Assembly: GCA_947568835.1 (NCBI GenBank) | Contig: OX387605.1 | Coordinates: forward strand, 5,642,001-5,706,000 | Length of the DNA: 64,000 bases | Direction of reading: 5' to 3' | DNA from: Protonemura montana | Lineage: Eukaryota; Arthropoda; Insecta; Plecoptera; Nemouridae | In this document: in pieces, positions 10,901 through 21,109 of the stretch | How the letters are laid out: each line of letters starts with the position of its first letter | Numbering within the stretch: the first letter of the stretch is position 1 | Position numbers and translations under genes: made by a program | Notes under the pieces: generated by a model | Database searches by the model: none | Told to the model about the DNA's origin: nothing | Seen by the model: the letters and a program-made list of their open reading frames with translations, nothing else

Positions 10901-13900
10901 GAATGTGTAACATGACCAAATCGAGCCTGCTTATTGACTGAAAGGACTCTGCTCACGAAACGTTCAACAAATCATAAGATGTGAATGCTGAATGCAGGAA
11001 AGTTAAAGTTCATCTTGACAAGTGCTAACCTGGAGATCTGACTCGGCGACTTGCCCGAACAAATCAGTCTTGACTTGCGCAAGTCTCAACAGTGCTGCCC
11101 TCATGGCTGAAGTGGCAGCCTCGAGAAGCTCCGTCTCGTCGGGCTTCACATCCTTGAAGATGAGCTTGCCAATCTCGAGCCAGAGTTTGTAGACATCTGC
11201 GGGGCCTCCCACGTCTTCCATGTCCAGCCCAGAAAGCAAGTTGTTCAGACAAAGAAACGCTCGGCACCGCAGCGTTGATACCCTACAAGGCACAAAAAAT
11301 TCATATTTTATATCGCTGGGCTTTGCAACGCAATTTGTGTTGTGTTGCATATGAGTGTTTTTTTTCCTGTACTTTTTCTGTAGTTGTACATGTTTTTTTT
11401 GTTCCTTTTTTGTTTATGTAATATTTTGTAACACTCAATTAAATATTACCTGATAAAATAAAATTATGACATAAATATTATATGTTATAATTTTTTCCAA
11501 CCACCTAATGGGTACACACTAATTGCCTAATATGGCAGGCTTGTGGCTGTGGCATGTAGTTCTTGTTATTTTAGAATTTAAGACGCGAGCATTATCATTA
11601 ATCACTGCAATGCATTAACCCACTTGATGCCTGGCAAGTCATAAAGATGACCCAACAAAAGAACAGAATGGTCACTCACTTGCTGAACAACAATTTTCCA
11701 TCAGCGTGTTCTCTGAGTATAAGGCAGATGTTGTCAGGAGGAAATGTGGTCTTGGCCCAGACCTTGCGCACGAGCTCGTGCCCAACGATGGCCTCGTGCA
11801 CCTCAAAAGCTACGTTTGGCGGAAAAGTCTCGGTCGTCGAAGGCTCGTCAGCAACGAGGACGCTGTCGCTGAAGAGCTCCTCGCTGGCGTCGGAGAGGTC
11901 CTGGTCCATTTCATCGTCATCCGCGTCTGTAACGAGGGAAGAGCGTGTGCGTAGAGTCAATTGATTTGTGACGTTGAATGGTGAACTGCTATGTCCAGAG
12001 GCAGGACAGTCTTGTAATTTAAAGCATTAAAACATGCGAATAAAACTGTGAAAAATAGAATGAAAATTAACTTATATTGCTGGTTTTTTCAAAAACTTAT
12101 TCAAAAACTATTATATTGCATTGATAAAATCTAAAAATATCCAAGAGCTGACAAAATCGTCAAAAGCTGCAATTTTAAGGATTATTGTCGAGAAATACAG
12201 CATTGAGGAGCAATTTTAAAGCATAATAGGAAAAAAAATCTGAAAACTTTTCTCCAAAATAAAGATGTGCTCATTACGAACCTTCGCTATCCGAACACAG
12301 GTTGGCAAGAATTTCCAGAGCTGTTTGTTGCGCTTCGAGGAGATTTTTAACAGAATTAATTTCTTCCATCTTCTTATGAACTATGGTGAGATCGTCTTTA
12401 TCAGCAGGCATGTTGCTGGTGAGAGTTTTGAGAGCAGTCCGTTGATCGATGTCCAAGGTATCGGATATCGCCTTCATGATCTGAGCCGTGGTACTGGGAT
12501 CAAGACCGGATACACTTCCTCGGTTCAGGTTTAAGATCAATCCACAGGACAGAATTCGCAGTAGAGCAGTAGCGTTGTCTCCGACTTCCAGGCTGGCCAG
12601 AGTCAGTAGTTTCCCTTCTGATTCTTTGAGCTTGTTGATAGCGTTGGTGTTGTCTTCGGACACTGTGGAAAGGCAGTGGGCGACGGCTATCGAAGCCTCC
12701 AAGCCAAACACAGCAAAGTCGAGGCATTTCACCAGGATCGGCAGGAGGTTTCTGTCGTTGAAATTTCTCAAAGCTCTGCTGTTACTCTCACTAGAAAACG
12801 TACAGACATGCTAGAATTATGCAAAGCATTTATTTTCAGCAGCTGTTACAGGTTGTTATGTCCTTTAATATGATGTCAAATACGTATTTTTAATGAAAAT
12901 TTTTAATTTTTCCTGACATTTCCATTCAATCCACAAGAATATAAAACTAAATACAAGGAACCGGATCCTAAAAGGAGACTTTAACCTCAACCCCCGCTAG
13001 TTTGGGGTAAAGTTGTTATCACCATGGCAACAACCCCTGAAAATCTGAAAACACTGAGTGTGATTGGCTGATCATCATGAAACTACATGGTTAACTGTAA
13101 GCTCTGCTTTGTGGATCTGGCCTCAGAGATTTCAAGCTTAGGCTTGGGAGCACCATTGAAAACGAAACAGCATTTGTTTTCTGCAATCACCCATCAATGA
13201 CAAAAGATTAAGATGGACTGATGTAAATATCCTCAAAAACAAATTGTTAGCTGTACCCACCAAAGATTCCACAACAGATGGACAGCTTGCACGAAAGTAT
13301 CAACGCGTTCGTCGACTTTGTCTTCCTTCTTGCTCTGCACCGGCTCCCAGTCTTCAGCGTACTGAGGAACAAGGAAAAGATATATGTAGGCCACTGAGAG
13401 GAGGAGCCGCGTTCGAGGATGGAGGAATGATTGGCACCTCCACCGCACCGAAGCGTCATTGTCATGTTAGTACTTAGTACATGTATACTTGTTAAAGTAT
13501 TTAGGAAAGACGAAAGATAGACTCGAAAGATTGACAATGCTTTTAGATGAAATCTGATTTTAATTGCAAACGCTTGCAATGCGCGGGGTATTTTATTATT
13601 ATCGAAACTATGTCCGTCTCAAAAATTGATGCCCAAACGGGGACACGAACCCCGATCTCCTCTTATCGCAGGTGTTGCTCTAACCCTTTGAGCTACTTGG
13701 ACTCTGTTTTTTATTATTATCAACACTATAACCATTTATAGTCCCCGTTTGGGCATCAATTTTTGAGACGGTTATAGTGCTGTTGATAATAATAAAATAC
13801 CCCGCGCATTGCAAGCGTTTGCAATTTAAATAAGATTTCATCTTAATACTTAGACACTGGCTTTTTGAGACGATTTTAGTGTATTTGATGAGAATGACAG

Positions 13901-16900
13901 TTCTCCAAGGAGTAGAACCAAGAGGCTGTGAATACTCACAGTCACTCTGATTCTCGTGATTCTATACCACGTCACAACCTGTCAAACTCGAATAACTCCA
14001 ACTTGACGTTGGATTCGTTGATATATTTAGATGAAATCTGATTTAAATTGCAAACGCTTTGTCCCCGTTTGTGGGTCTGGACATCAATTTTTGAGACGGT
14101 TATAGAGTTGATAATAATAAACTTGGCAATGCTCTTTTATTTTTCAAAAATGATTGATCAGGGAAACGTTTCAATCTCGGAACGATATTTCACCGCCTAG
14201 CAAGATGCTATTAAATAAAGCGCACCACGAAACAAACGATCGCATCTGCACGAATCAATTCCAAACATTGGGTGGTAGGAGCGACAAACAGGTGATAGAT
14301 TAATTGTCGGGGTTTCGACACCAGTCCCGAAGCGCCGCGTGCGCCGATTTTGTTGCTGAATTTGCTGGTCCCCGTGTCACCCCTCGCAAGTCAACGAGTG
14401 AGCCGAGAAGCGTCCAAACGACACCCTCGAGTCCTCGCCGTCACTCCAGACAACCAATAACTACTACCAACCAGAGAAAAAAACACGGCACGATCGCTGA
14501 GAATTCGCTGGTTAGGTCACTTAACGAAACTGGATTCGTTCACACTGCAAAGAGGTGTCGATTAAAGACGGAAATTCCTCAACTGGTCTCTGATGATCCG
14601 CAGACATTACAGAAACATCAAGGCATTATTATATGCATTTTACATTACAGCTGTACGTGTATATTTGCTTTACACTATCTCACTTCTATCATCCATTTCC
14701 ATCTCTTGCGCACTCTAGTGACTGGTCAGTCTCATTTCGGACCAGACTAATGAAGCCCATCACAATTTGAGTTGGTAGATTACAACTGGGGACACTATAC
14801 GGCACCAAAGGCTGGCTAATAATTCCCCATCCCACGCGACCGTGCTTGTGTCCCAACTTTAATGCGATGCCTGCAAAATTACTACCCCCCCAGTTTGGTT
14901 TGCAGCCCACATACGGTATATTATATAATATACACCGGTCTGATACATAACCATGGGTAGACTGCCAGTATGCCTAACGCTGATAGATACGAGGAAAGGG
15001 TCCAGTGCAATAACTCGCTCCCCGAGGATTCAATGTTGCTGATGAGTGATGCCGGTGTAGCGGGTAGAATTACACCCGGCTCCCACTGGCCATCACCCTA
15101 TCATCCATCGCACGAGACCGAATGGTGACTGCAATTTATGGTCATGCCACCTAGAGCTAATCAGCTGTACCTGCCACGGCATCCGCGGTCTACGAATGCA
15201 AAGCGAGAAGTAGAACCACACATAAACAATGCCGATAATTGGGACACAGATGGTACATATCTGGAGGTCGATGGGAATTTGCCGAGCACGCTGGTTGATA
15301 GCTGGGACTTGGGGGTTAGGTTCTTTACGGAATGCTCCTTTAAATTAATTATCCTCCGTCGGAATCGGTCGTTCAGGAACATATTATGCTTGCACTGATA
15401 TTTGCGCACTTATCCAATCTCATTTCGTACACACTGGCCATCCCTGATGACAACATGATCTATAGAAAATCTTAGAGGGAATAAATCTAGCGCCTGCGAG
15501 AGTTATACGCGAGAGCCTGGACGCATCTTCCCGACAAAGACAGCCAGGGGAAGACGCATCCGCCGCCTCCGCACAAGCAGTGTAATATAAATATGACAGC
15601 GTAACAATACTTTATGGTTCTCTTGTCCTCGTTGTGCTATGCATATATTCCGAAAGCAAGGACTACCTTAAATCTTTCCTGTCGCTCTCAACTCCCTCGG
15701 GGAGTTCAATCCATTCCCAGGTCTGTGCAGTTTCCATTTCGGCGAGCAAGCTGGGGCCCTTTCCATCGTGTGTTCCGTCCCACGCAACGAAATCGCCTGT
15801 AAAGACGACCCTGGTCCCTAAGGCACGACGCCTGGACGTCTTGCGCTCACTTTGGATAGCTCTAATTAGTTAAACGGCAGAGCAGGCATTCCATGTACTT
15901 GCATTTCCAGCGCAGTGGTACGAGTGTAAGTTAAGTCCTCGCTGTTTAAGGGATGGAATGTTCCCTGCATGCACCACAGCACAACCAATTAACAAGTTCT
16001 CATGGAAGTATTCATTGAATTATGTAAGTTTTAAATACTCCGGTTGTGTTATATAAAGTAAGGGACGCCTTACCACAAGTGTATGTCCAGTACAAACTCT
16101 CTTCTCAGACGATAATACAGTGGGGTTAGTCACGATTTCAGTCAGGGGGGGGGGGGGGGGGGTAAATTAGGGACGAATATCATTTTTAATAATGGAAAAA
16201 TCTGTTTATCTGTTCCGATTGACCATACAGAACAAGATATGTAATTTCATGTTGTACACATACACCGATAAATCCGGGGGGTTCCGCAAGAAAAAGTCGA
16301 ATCAAGGTCATATGTTGGAGCAAATCTACGCGTTTCAAGCAAATTTTGAAACTCGGAGCTTTCTCAGGCCCATGTATGAATGTCAAGAATTTTGAATCAA
16401 AATGTGAACTCGATATTTACTTCAAGGTCCCAGCGAGTAGTGGTTCATATTTTGGTTCAAGGCTCTAGCCAAGCTGTACAAATCTGCAAATTACAAATTA
16501 TCAAATTCTTTAAAATTAGATAAGCGCCAAATACCTACAGAGTTGCTCAATTATTTCTCAATTCTTATTTTCCAAAAAAGTAAATATGTAAAAAGTTTGC
16601 GCCAGATATTTGCGCTGCTTGCGCTTTTGGGCAAAAATTAGGGCGCCCCGGCGCTACCCTTCTCTCCCCTCCTCCTGGCTACGCCACTACATAGACATGA
16701 AACATCTTTGGTAGTCAATGTAAAAAATACGCCATTTTTAATCACGCTTAAGATACTCGGTGATAGCGGCGTTAAAAATGTGAATCTCAAATATTTTGCT
16801 TCTGCAAAGACGACTCGGCGACGGAGCGTCCTATTTGAAGAGAGACCCACCACCCCGTCCAAGGAACGAAGGTGAGGATCCCACCTAGATAAAGTAGAGG

Positions 16901-19900
16901 GGGAATGGGGTGGGGTGCGACGGGGGCGAGTTTAATCCCAAGCTAGGGGACCGGGGCCAACTCCCAGCACATTAAAGTTAAGCAGAGCAGATCTCAAGCA
17001 GTCCCCGGGGGCGACCATTAATGACTGCTGGGGATTGGCAAGACGCTAGCTGAGAAGCTCTGCCCGACTGAGATCTTGCACCGGTAAGGTAAGACATTCA
17101 AAGGATATAGTAGATGAGGTAAGACGAAGAACATTTTTAATAGAAAGGGATGCAAATCGGATGGCAAAAACAGATTCGTTTCATCGTCTCTTGAGGGATT
17201 TCACGTAGAGGTGCCCGTGCCTGTTCGTGCCGTTCATTTTCAGATTGTCTCTCTCTTTCTGTAGAAGATCGTTTTAAGGAAGCATTTACTTAAACATAAA
17301 TCTGGAAAGCATTATTACAATGGTGATGGAACTAGCGTTTTTCCTCTCTGTGGCAATACCAACTATTGTTGAAGGTGGCTGGAAATGGAATGAGCTTGGA
17401 GATTTCATTTGGTTGAAATCCCTAAAGCATGACTGCGCATTGTTTTGACTCGCACATATATGGCGGGTAACTGGTACGTTATACAGCCGTGAAATTCCCA
17501 CACGAGATTTCAAAATGTAACCCATGGCAATATTTTATTACACACAGAAAACACTCTATTATCTACCCGAATGACTGAGAGACATTGCTACTTCAGGAAA
17601 GCAGGGACGACAATCTAGATCTTGACTTGTCCCTACAGCTTATAGCAAAGCAATGGTAGCTGAATTATGTAGTTCACAATTACCAAATGGCAAATTCCAG
17701 ACTTCAAAGTAGGTTACCATAGAAAGGTAAATGGCAAGGGCACGGAAAATTAAATAGTATAATGTAGGTGAGAGATTGAAGGGTTTATTTAAAATTTAGT
17801 ACACATATTAGATTGCCGTAACTTTGAAACAATAAAAAAATTATACATTTTTTCCCCCATGGTAAATTTCAAAAGGAGAGTTGGTTAAAGGAAAATGGCC
17901 CAAAACGGGTGCAGTGGCTTTGCCACAAATATTCTGGAATACAGTGACTTTGACAAAACAAAAGTTACATGCAGTTTGTCAAATCATAATTCATATTAAT
18001 TGATTTTATACTTATTTTTGTAATGTCAGCATTTTTTATATTTTACTAGGGTTAAAAATGAAAATTCAGGGCATTTTGCTAGTTCTTTCGCTGGTTACTA
18101 AAATCATGACTACAGATTATTGTAAAGTATCTTCGTGTGCCATTCCCTCTGGACATGTTATGTGCATGCATAAAATGGTACTGGACGCAAAATTACCGAT
18201 ATCTTTGGGTCTAAGTATGTGAATGAAAAGGAAAAATGTTCTTACTTCTTGCAGATAAAATGTACTTCACATTTTTTTAACTGCAATTTTTTTTAAATAA
18301 AACTACTTGCAAATTTGAAGATATGTGGGTTGCTATGAAAACCGATCCAGATAACTAGCAATATGCGTGCAGCCCAACTCATAAATACATAAAGGAATTG
18401 CAGTGCAGTACTTTAAAAAGTAAACACATCTTTATAACCCACATTGTTGTTTTTATCCAAAATCACAAAATATGTAATCTACTGCAGTATTTGGCAAAAG
18501 CAAGGGATTTTATTTTCTAAAACCATTCAACATTATGTTGTGTTTTGAATCCATGTAACTGGCTTAGAAGGAAGGATAGTACACCAAGCCAGCCATGTAA
18601 GAAAAAATTTAGGCACGATGTTAAAATTAAATCACGACAGATTCAGAACCTTTAATTATAGGCTGGACCTGGAGAATCATGCAGTAAATATATGGGAGCG
18701 AGGCACTTTGATGAAGAACAGAAAAAGACCCTTCTCATCCAGATGAATGAGCTGCGCAACTCAGTGGCCATGGGTGGCTGGAAAGACTTGGCTGGTTTGT
18801 CGGCAGCAAGCAACATTCAGGAGTTGTTCTGGGATGGTGAGCTAGAAACATTTGCCCAAAGGCTGGCCGATCAGTGTGCCACGATAGAGGTTCAAGATCA
18901 ATGCAGGAATACAGGTGAGGACATGTAATAAATGTGCTATAAAGCAATATCAAACATTCAATCCTCACTGGAATTTAGTTGCGTCAAATCAGTTAATCCC
19001 TTACAGTCTCAATGTTCTGTTCTTAATTGAATGATTGAAATTAAATTGCAAGTAAATTGGCAAATTTACTGCACACCTAAGGGTATGGAATTATCCAGTC
19101 AAAATTTTCATTGAATATGGTGCCATTGCAGAGGAAAATGCAGAAGTTGGCCAACTCGTCTCGATAACAAACGACACGGTGTATGAAACGCATGTCAATC
19201 AACTGGTAATGAAAAGTGGTATAGAGGCAATCAAAACGAAAGAAAAAAACTCCTATTACATGAATCATGCCGAGGATATACCCCCAAAAATGTGAGTGTA
19301 GATTAGATCAAGAAAATATAAAATAAATGAAAATGCTGGCCAGCTACTTAGGTTTGATATATAATGGTGCTTTGCAATTGGTTAATCTGAACATTTTAAG
19401 AGCGTGCAAAATAGTGTTCATGGATGTCTGCTCTGATGTCTGCTCTGCGTGCTCATGATGGGAGGAAAGAGGCCACCGTTATAGAACCAACTGGTGATTT
19501 GACTGCCCTAGTGCAACAGTTGCAGCTTTGAATAGCTTGCTATTCCGCACAGTTTTTGCTCCGGAATTATTGGTGGCGCAATGAAATTACATTGACAGCT
19601 TAATTGGGTGGGAGGTCCTCACGGAAAACAGTGTTCAAGTATGGTGTAGGAGAATTAGTTGTCGAGAAAGCCAAGGCCATTCAAAAACACAACCAAGACC
19701 TTGATAACCTGTCTAAATAAATTACTTTATCTTTTTATATCTTTCTATCTTTACTTAATATCTTTTGTAGGCAACTATTTGCACAAGCTTTGTGGGCCAC
19801 TTCCAGCAAAATTGGTTGTGCTCGATCTGCATTTCTACCAAAGGTGGCGAGAAATAATGACCCAAACGACGGAGACAAACTGATTGCATTTTACGTCTGC

Positions 19901-21109
19901 AATTTTGGTGCAGGCGGGTCAATGAAAGGTCAAGTTTACAAAGTCGGTGAACCTTGCACAGAATGCTCCTGTAGCGCTGAACATGATGCGCTTTGTGGTA
20001 GGTATCCATGTGACATTGATTAAATTACATTACGGCTGTACAAGAATGTAATTTATAAACAGTGCCTTAATCTACTTTTAGGGATAGGACTGCCAACAAT
20101 AATGGCAAACTTAGAGCCTTCTTGCCCAATAGCTCTTTTGGACAGGTGTTTTTTTTTTGTGGTTCTTATCCTGAATTTACTACAACTAAACCTTTTTGCT
20201 GTACATTTGATTTGAGTTTAGTCTAAAATGGCATTCTTAAAATTTTGTTTACTTTCTTCCATTTAGCTTCTGGAGGGGTACTAAAGAATCCATTGCTTCT
20301 ATTTACAACTGTTCTGCTCAAAGCACTTTTTCTATAGATAGTATGCAAAGAAATCCACCAGTGCAATGAGTGACTGCAGCTCTACCATGGACAAGAAAGT
20401 GACATTTGTAAGAATATGCATATATTTTTAATTAATATCAAATCACTGCACTTACCTGTTGAATAAGAGTTGCTAGTGGTGTCATGATATCTTGTTCGAC
20501 CAAGAGATCACAAATCTCATGACTGCCACATTTGCTAAGATTACGGAGAGCTCCTGCAGCAGCATTTCTAACAAAAGTATTCTTTTCCAAGAGCAATGGA
20601 CCAGCCAGCTTAACGATCTTGTGCTGCAAGACATCACCGATTGACTCTGCATCTTCAAACACTGTAGCAAGTGAATGAAGACCAAATACCCTGTCTTCTA
20701 TACATGCCGATTGTAGCTGAAATAAAGAATGAATACAGATTAGTGTTTTAATGTTTTGTTCGTTGATTTCCTTTAAAAAATATTCAAACAATTAAATCAA
20801 TCGTGTCAGGGAATCGAACCAGTCTCGTTGAAATAAGTTAGGTTATGATTCCTTAGCCAAACCATTGAATCACTACTTTTACTTCACTTCCCCATTGTAC
20901 AAAGACTATTAAAATTTACTGATAACTCCGATGTTCACATTAAATGTTTTTACCTGCTCAATAACTGTCTGAATCTCTACTTCTTTTTTGGACACATGGG
21001 TTTGATCAATACTTCCAGTTTCCGTTTCGCGGCGAGCTTCCTGAACAGAGGAAACTCCGAGAGGATTTTGAACCTTTGGTTTCTTCTTTTCACGTTTAGC
21101 TTTTCCCAT
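7926..21109 (-). CDS. HEATR3: HEATR3 / Syo1-like HEAT-ARM repeat protein, complete
   Basis: Predicted 657 residues in nine exons: 21109-20954, 20716-20456, 13361-13261, 12790-12282, 11926-11680, 11282-11030, 9829-9704, 9319-9146 and 8072-7926. All have GT/AG ends and compatible phases. Yeast Syo1 chaperones Rpl5 and Rpl11 into the nucleus for 5S RNP assembly; human HEATR3 (about 680 aa) does the same. Similarity covers the whole protein: basic MGKAKREKKKPK start, NAAAGALRNLS near residue 110, LWNLCESNSRAL near 170, AQQTALEILANLC near 330, an acidic stretch about 338-362 (DADDDEMDQDLSDASEE), LRCRAFLCLNNLLSGLD near 428, and a C-terminal NANLSRFIKYK. The acidic stretch corresponds to the Syo1 acidic loop that contacts Rpl11 (inference). 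An in-frame TAA lies three codons above the ATG. Intron 2 (7.1 kb) hosts an antisense CAP gene. Confidence 0.95.
8170..8600 (+). mobile_element. 5S rRNA-derived SINE in HEATR3 intron 8
   Basis: The head at 8177-8244 reads like the middle of a 5S rRNA gene. It has the A-box region ACCGAAGTTAAGCAACACTG and the C-box region GGATGGGTGACC at the normal distance, with the ends of the 5S gene missing or diverged. It is followed by an unrelated body with GGGACATTAAGCCGGTGGTC at 8391-8410 and a tail ending GTCGTTAAACACCACAAATC before short ATCAA repeats. The same body and tail recur at 49.7 kb, which shows a dispersed repeat family. A 5S head with a separate tail is the layout of 5S-derived (SINE3-type) SINEs. 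The partner LINE was not identified. Confidence 0.7.
8587..8847 (-). pseudogene. Unrecognised ORF fragment inside HEATR3 intron 8
   Basis: An 86-codon frame on the minus strand begins MDLSENLKQMWEVKRRKARL and ends KSKQLTLISFD. The segment LSENLKQMWEVK recalls the post-reverse-transcriptase region of some non-LTR retroelements, but too little remains to be sure. The frame overlaps the 3' end of the 5S-derived SINE by about a dozen bases, so it may be a relic of another insertion next to it. It is on the same strand as HEATR3 but cannot be a HEATR3 exon, because exons 8 and 9 join in phase without it. Confidence 0.2.
9830..11029. other. HEATR3 intron 6, no internal feature seen
   Basis: This 1.2-kb intron between exons 6 and 7 is AT-rich. 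Short ORFs on both strands around 10640-10910 have no recognisable similarity. I see no repeat or RNA gene. Confidence 0.6.
13545..13706 (-). mobile_element. tRNA-derived SINE, left (minus-strand) copy
   Basis: Read on the minus strand, a tRNA-like head runs 13702-13631. It has a paired acceptor stem (GTCCAAG with TTTGGGC), a D arm GCTC...GAGC in an A-box-like TAGCTCAAAGGGTTAGAGC, and a T arm/B box GGGGTTCGTGTCCCC. The anticodon stem pairs badly, so it is not a working tRNA. A body follows (ATCAATTTTTGAGACGG, ATAATAATAAAATACCCCGC, GCAAGCGTTTGCAAT) ending near 13545. A tail-like GATAATAATAA segment (complement of 13711-13733) directly precedes the head, suggesting a dimer or an insertion into the tail of another copy. 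It lies in HEATR3 intron 2. Confidence 0.7.
13741..13843 (+). mobile_element. tRNA-derived SINE, right copy, 5'-truncated, inverted relative to left copy
   Basis: Starts inside the tRNA-like T arm (GTCCCCGTTTGGGC) and runs through the same body as the left copy, down to GATTTCATCT. It is nearly identical to the complement of 13545-13643 over about 100 bases, the main difference being TTATAGTGCTG where the left copy has a diverged segment. The two copies form a head-to-head inverted repeat with a loop of about 100 bases, able to fold as a long hairpin in the HEATR3 pre-mRNA. 5' truncation is typical of target-primed retroposition. Confidence 0.7.
14029..14121 (+). mobile_element. tRNA-derived SINE, third rearranged fragment
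   Basis: Begins with the family 3' end in antisense (AGATGAAATCTGATTTAAAT, GCAAACGCTT). It then switches within a few bases to sense sequence (GTCCCCGTTTG..., ATCAATTTTTGAGACGGTTA, GATAATAATAA). The junction removes most of the body, so this is a recombined or twice-inserted copy. It lies about 190 bases to the right of the inverted pair. Confidence 0.55.
16145..16162 (+). repeat. Poly-G tract, 18 G
   Basis: An uninterrupted run of 18 G residues in otherwise AT-rich intron sequence. Its length may be uncertain from sequencing. It could form a quadruplex on the plus strand. Confidence 0.9.
16630..16690 (-). repeat. Possible transposable-element end (GC-rich)
   Basis: On the minus strand GTAGTGGCGTAGCCAGGAGG is followed by a purine-rich run and CGCCGGGGCGCCCTAATTTT. 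A GTGGCGTAGCCAGG block of this type occurs in many invertebrate repetitive elements. Only this block is visible; no transposase or terminal repeat pair was found, so the class is open. Confidence 0.3.
16940..17090 (+). repeat. Possible 5S-like or structured repeat segment
   Basis: Contains AAGTTAAGCAG at 16974-16984 and then GGGGGCGACC at 17006-17015, in the same order and nearly the same distance as the 5S rRNA A box and C box, followed by GGGGATTGG. The pairable words AGATCTCA (near 16990) and TGAGATCT (near 17068) could close a hairpin. The match is weaker than that at 8.2 kb and no shared SINE tail follows, so this is tentative. Confidence 0.25.
18058..20369 (+). CDS. Secreted CAP-superfamily (antigen 5 / venom-allergen-like) protein, nested in HEATR3 intron 2
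   Basis: Predicted 308 residues in six exons: 18058-18177, 18662-18914, 19132-19291, 19771-19997, 20082-20145 and 20267-20369. Splice phases agree throughout (0,1,2,1,2). A signal peptide (MKIQGILLVLSLVTKIMTT) is followed by DYCKVSSC...HVMCMHK, the N-terminal cysteine block typical of arthropod antigen-5 proteins. Next come LRNSVAMGG, LFWDGELETFAQRLADQC, QCRNTEENAEVGQ, LWATSSKIGCARSAF and FYVCNFGAGGSMKGQVYKVG. These are the CAP landmarks in order, ending in a Cys-rich tail. The usual GHYTQxVWA reads QLFAQALWA and the usual HDxCR reads VQDQCR, so both CAP histidines look lost. It runs antisense within HEATR3 intron 2 and stops 86 bases short of HEATR3 exon 2. Exons 5-6 are the least certain. 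Many family members are secreted in saliva, venom or haemolymph; the role here is unknown. Confidence 0.88.
20795..20880 (-). pseudogene. tRNA-like remnant in HEATR3 intron 1
   Basis: On the minus strand a good B box (GGTTCGATTCC) and a T arm are preceded by an A-box-like TGGTTTGGCTAAGG at about tRNA distance. The acceptor-stem halves do not pair well (5' GTAGTGA against 3' CTGACAC), so it is a degenerate tRNA or the head of a tRNA-derived retroposon. It sits between exons 1 and 2 of HEATR3 and is not expected to be functional. Confidence 0.4.

Larger units (their letters stand above)
14122..18057. other. HEATR3 intron 2, segment upstream of the nested CAP gene
   Basis: No exon was recognised here. 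Several 60-150 codon ORFs (for example 14304-14750 on the plus strand) have no recognisable similarity. Items listed separately are a poly-G run at 16145-16162, a possible GC-rich repeat end near 16640-16690 and a 5S-like structured segment at 16940-17090. The last kilobase must contain the promoter of the CAP gene; no clear TATA/Inr pair was seen. Confidence 0.5.

Noticed and set aside
13015-13045. Possible RFX-type X-box palindrome (GTTGTTATCACCATGGCAAC)
   Set aside because: The spacing between half-sites is wrong for the X-box consensus, and the site is deep inside a HEATR3 intron without other promoter signals.
13631-13702. Functional tRNA gene on the minus strand
   Set aside because: Acceptor, D and T arms pair, but the anticodon stem does not, and the sequence continues into a repeated SINE body present in three copies.
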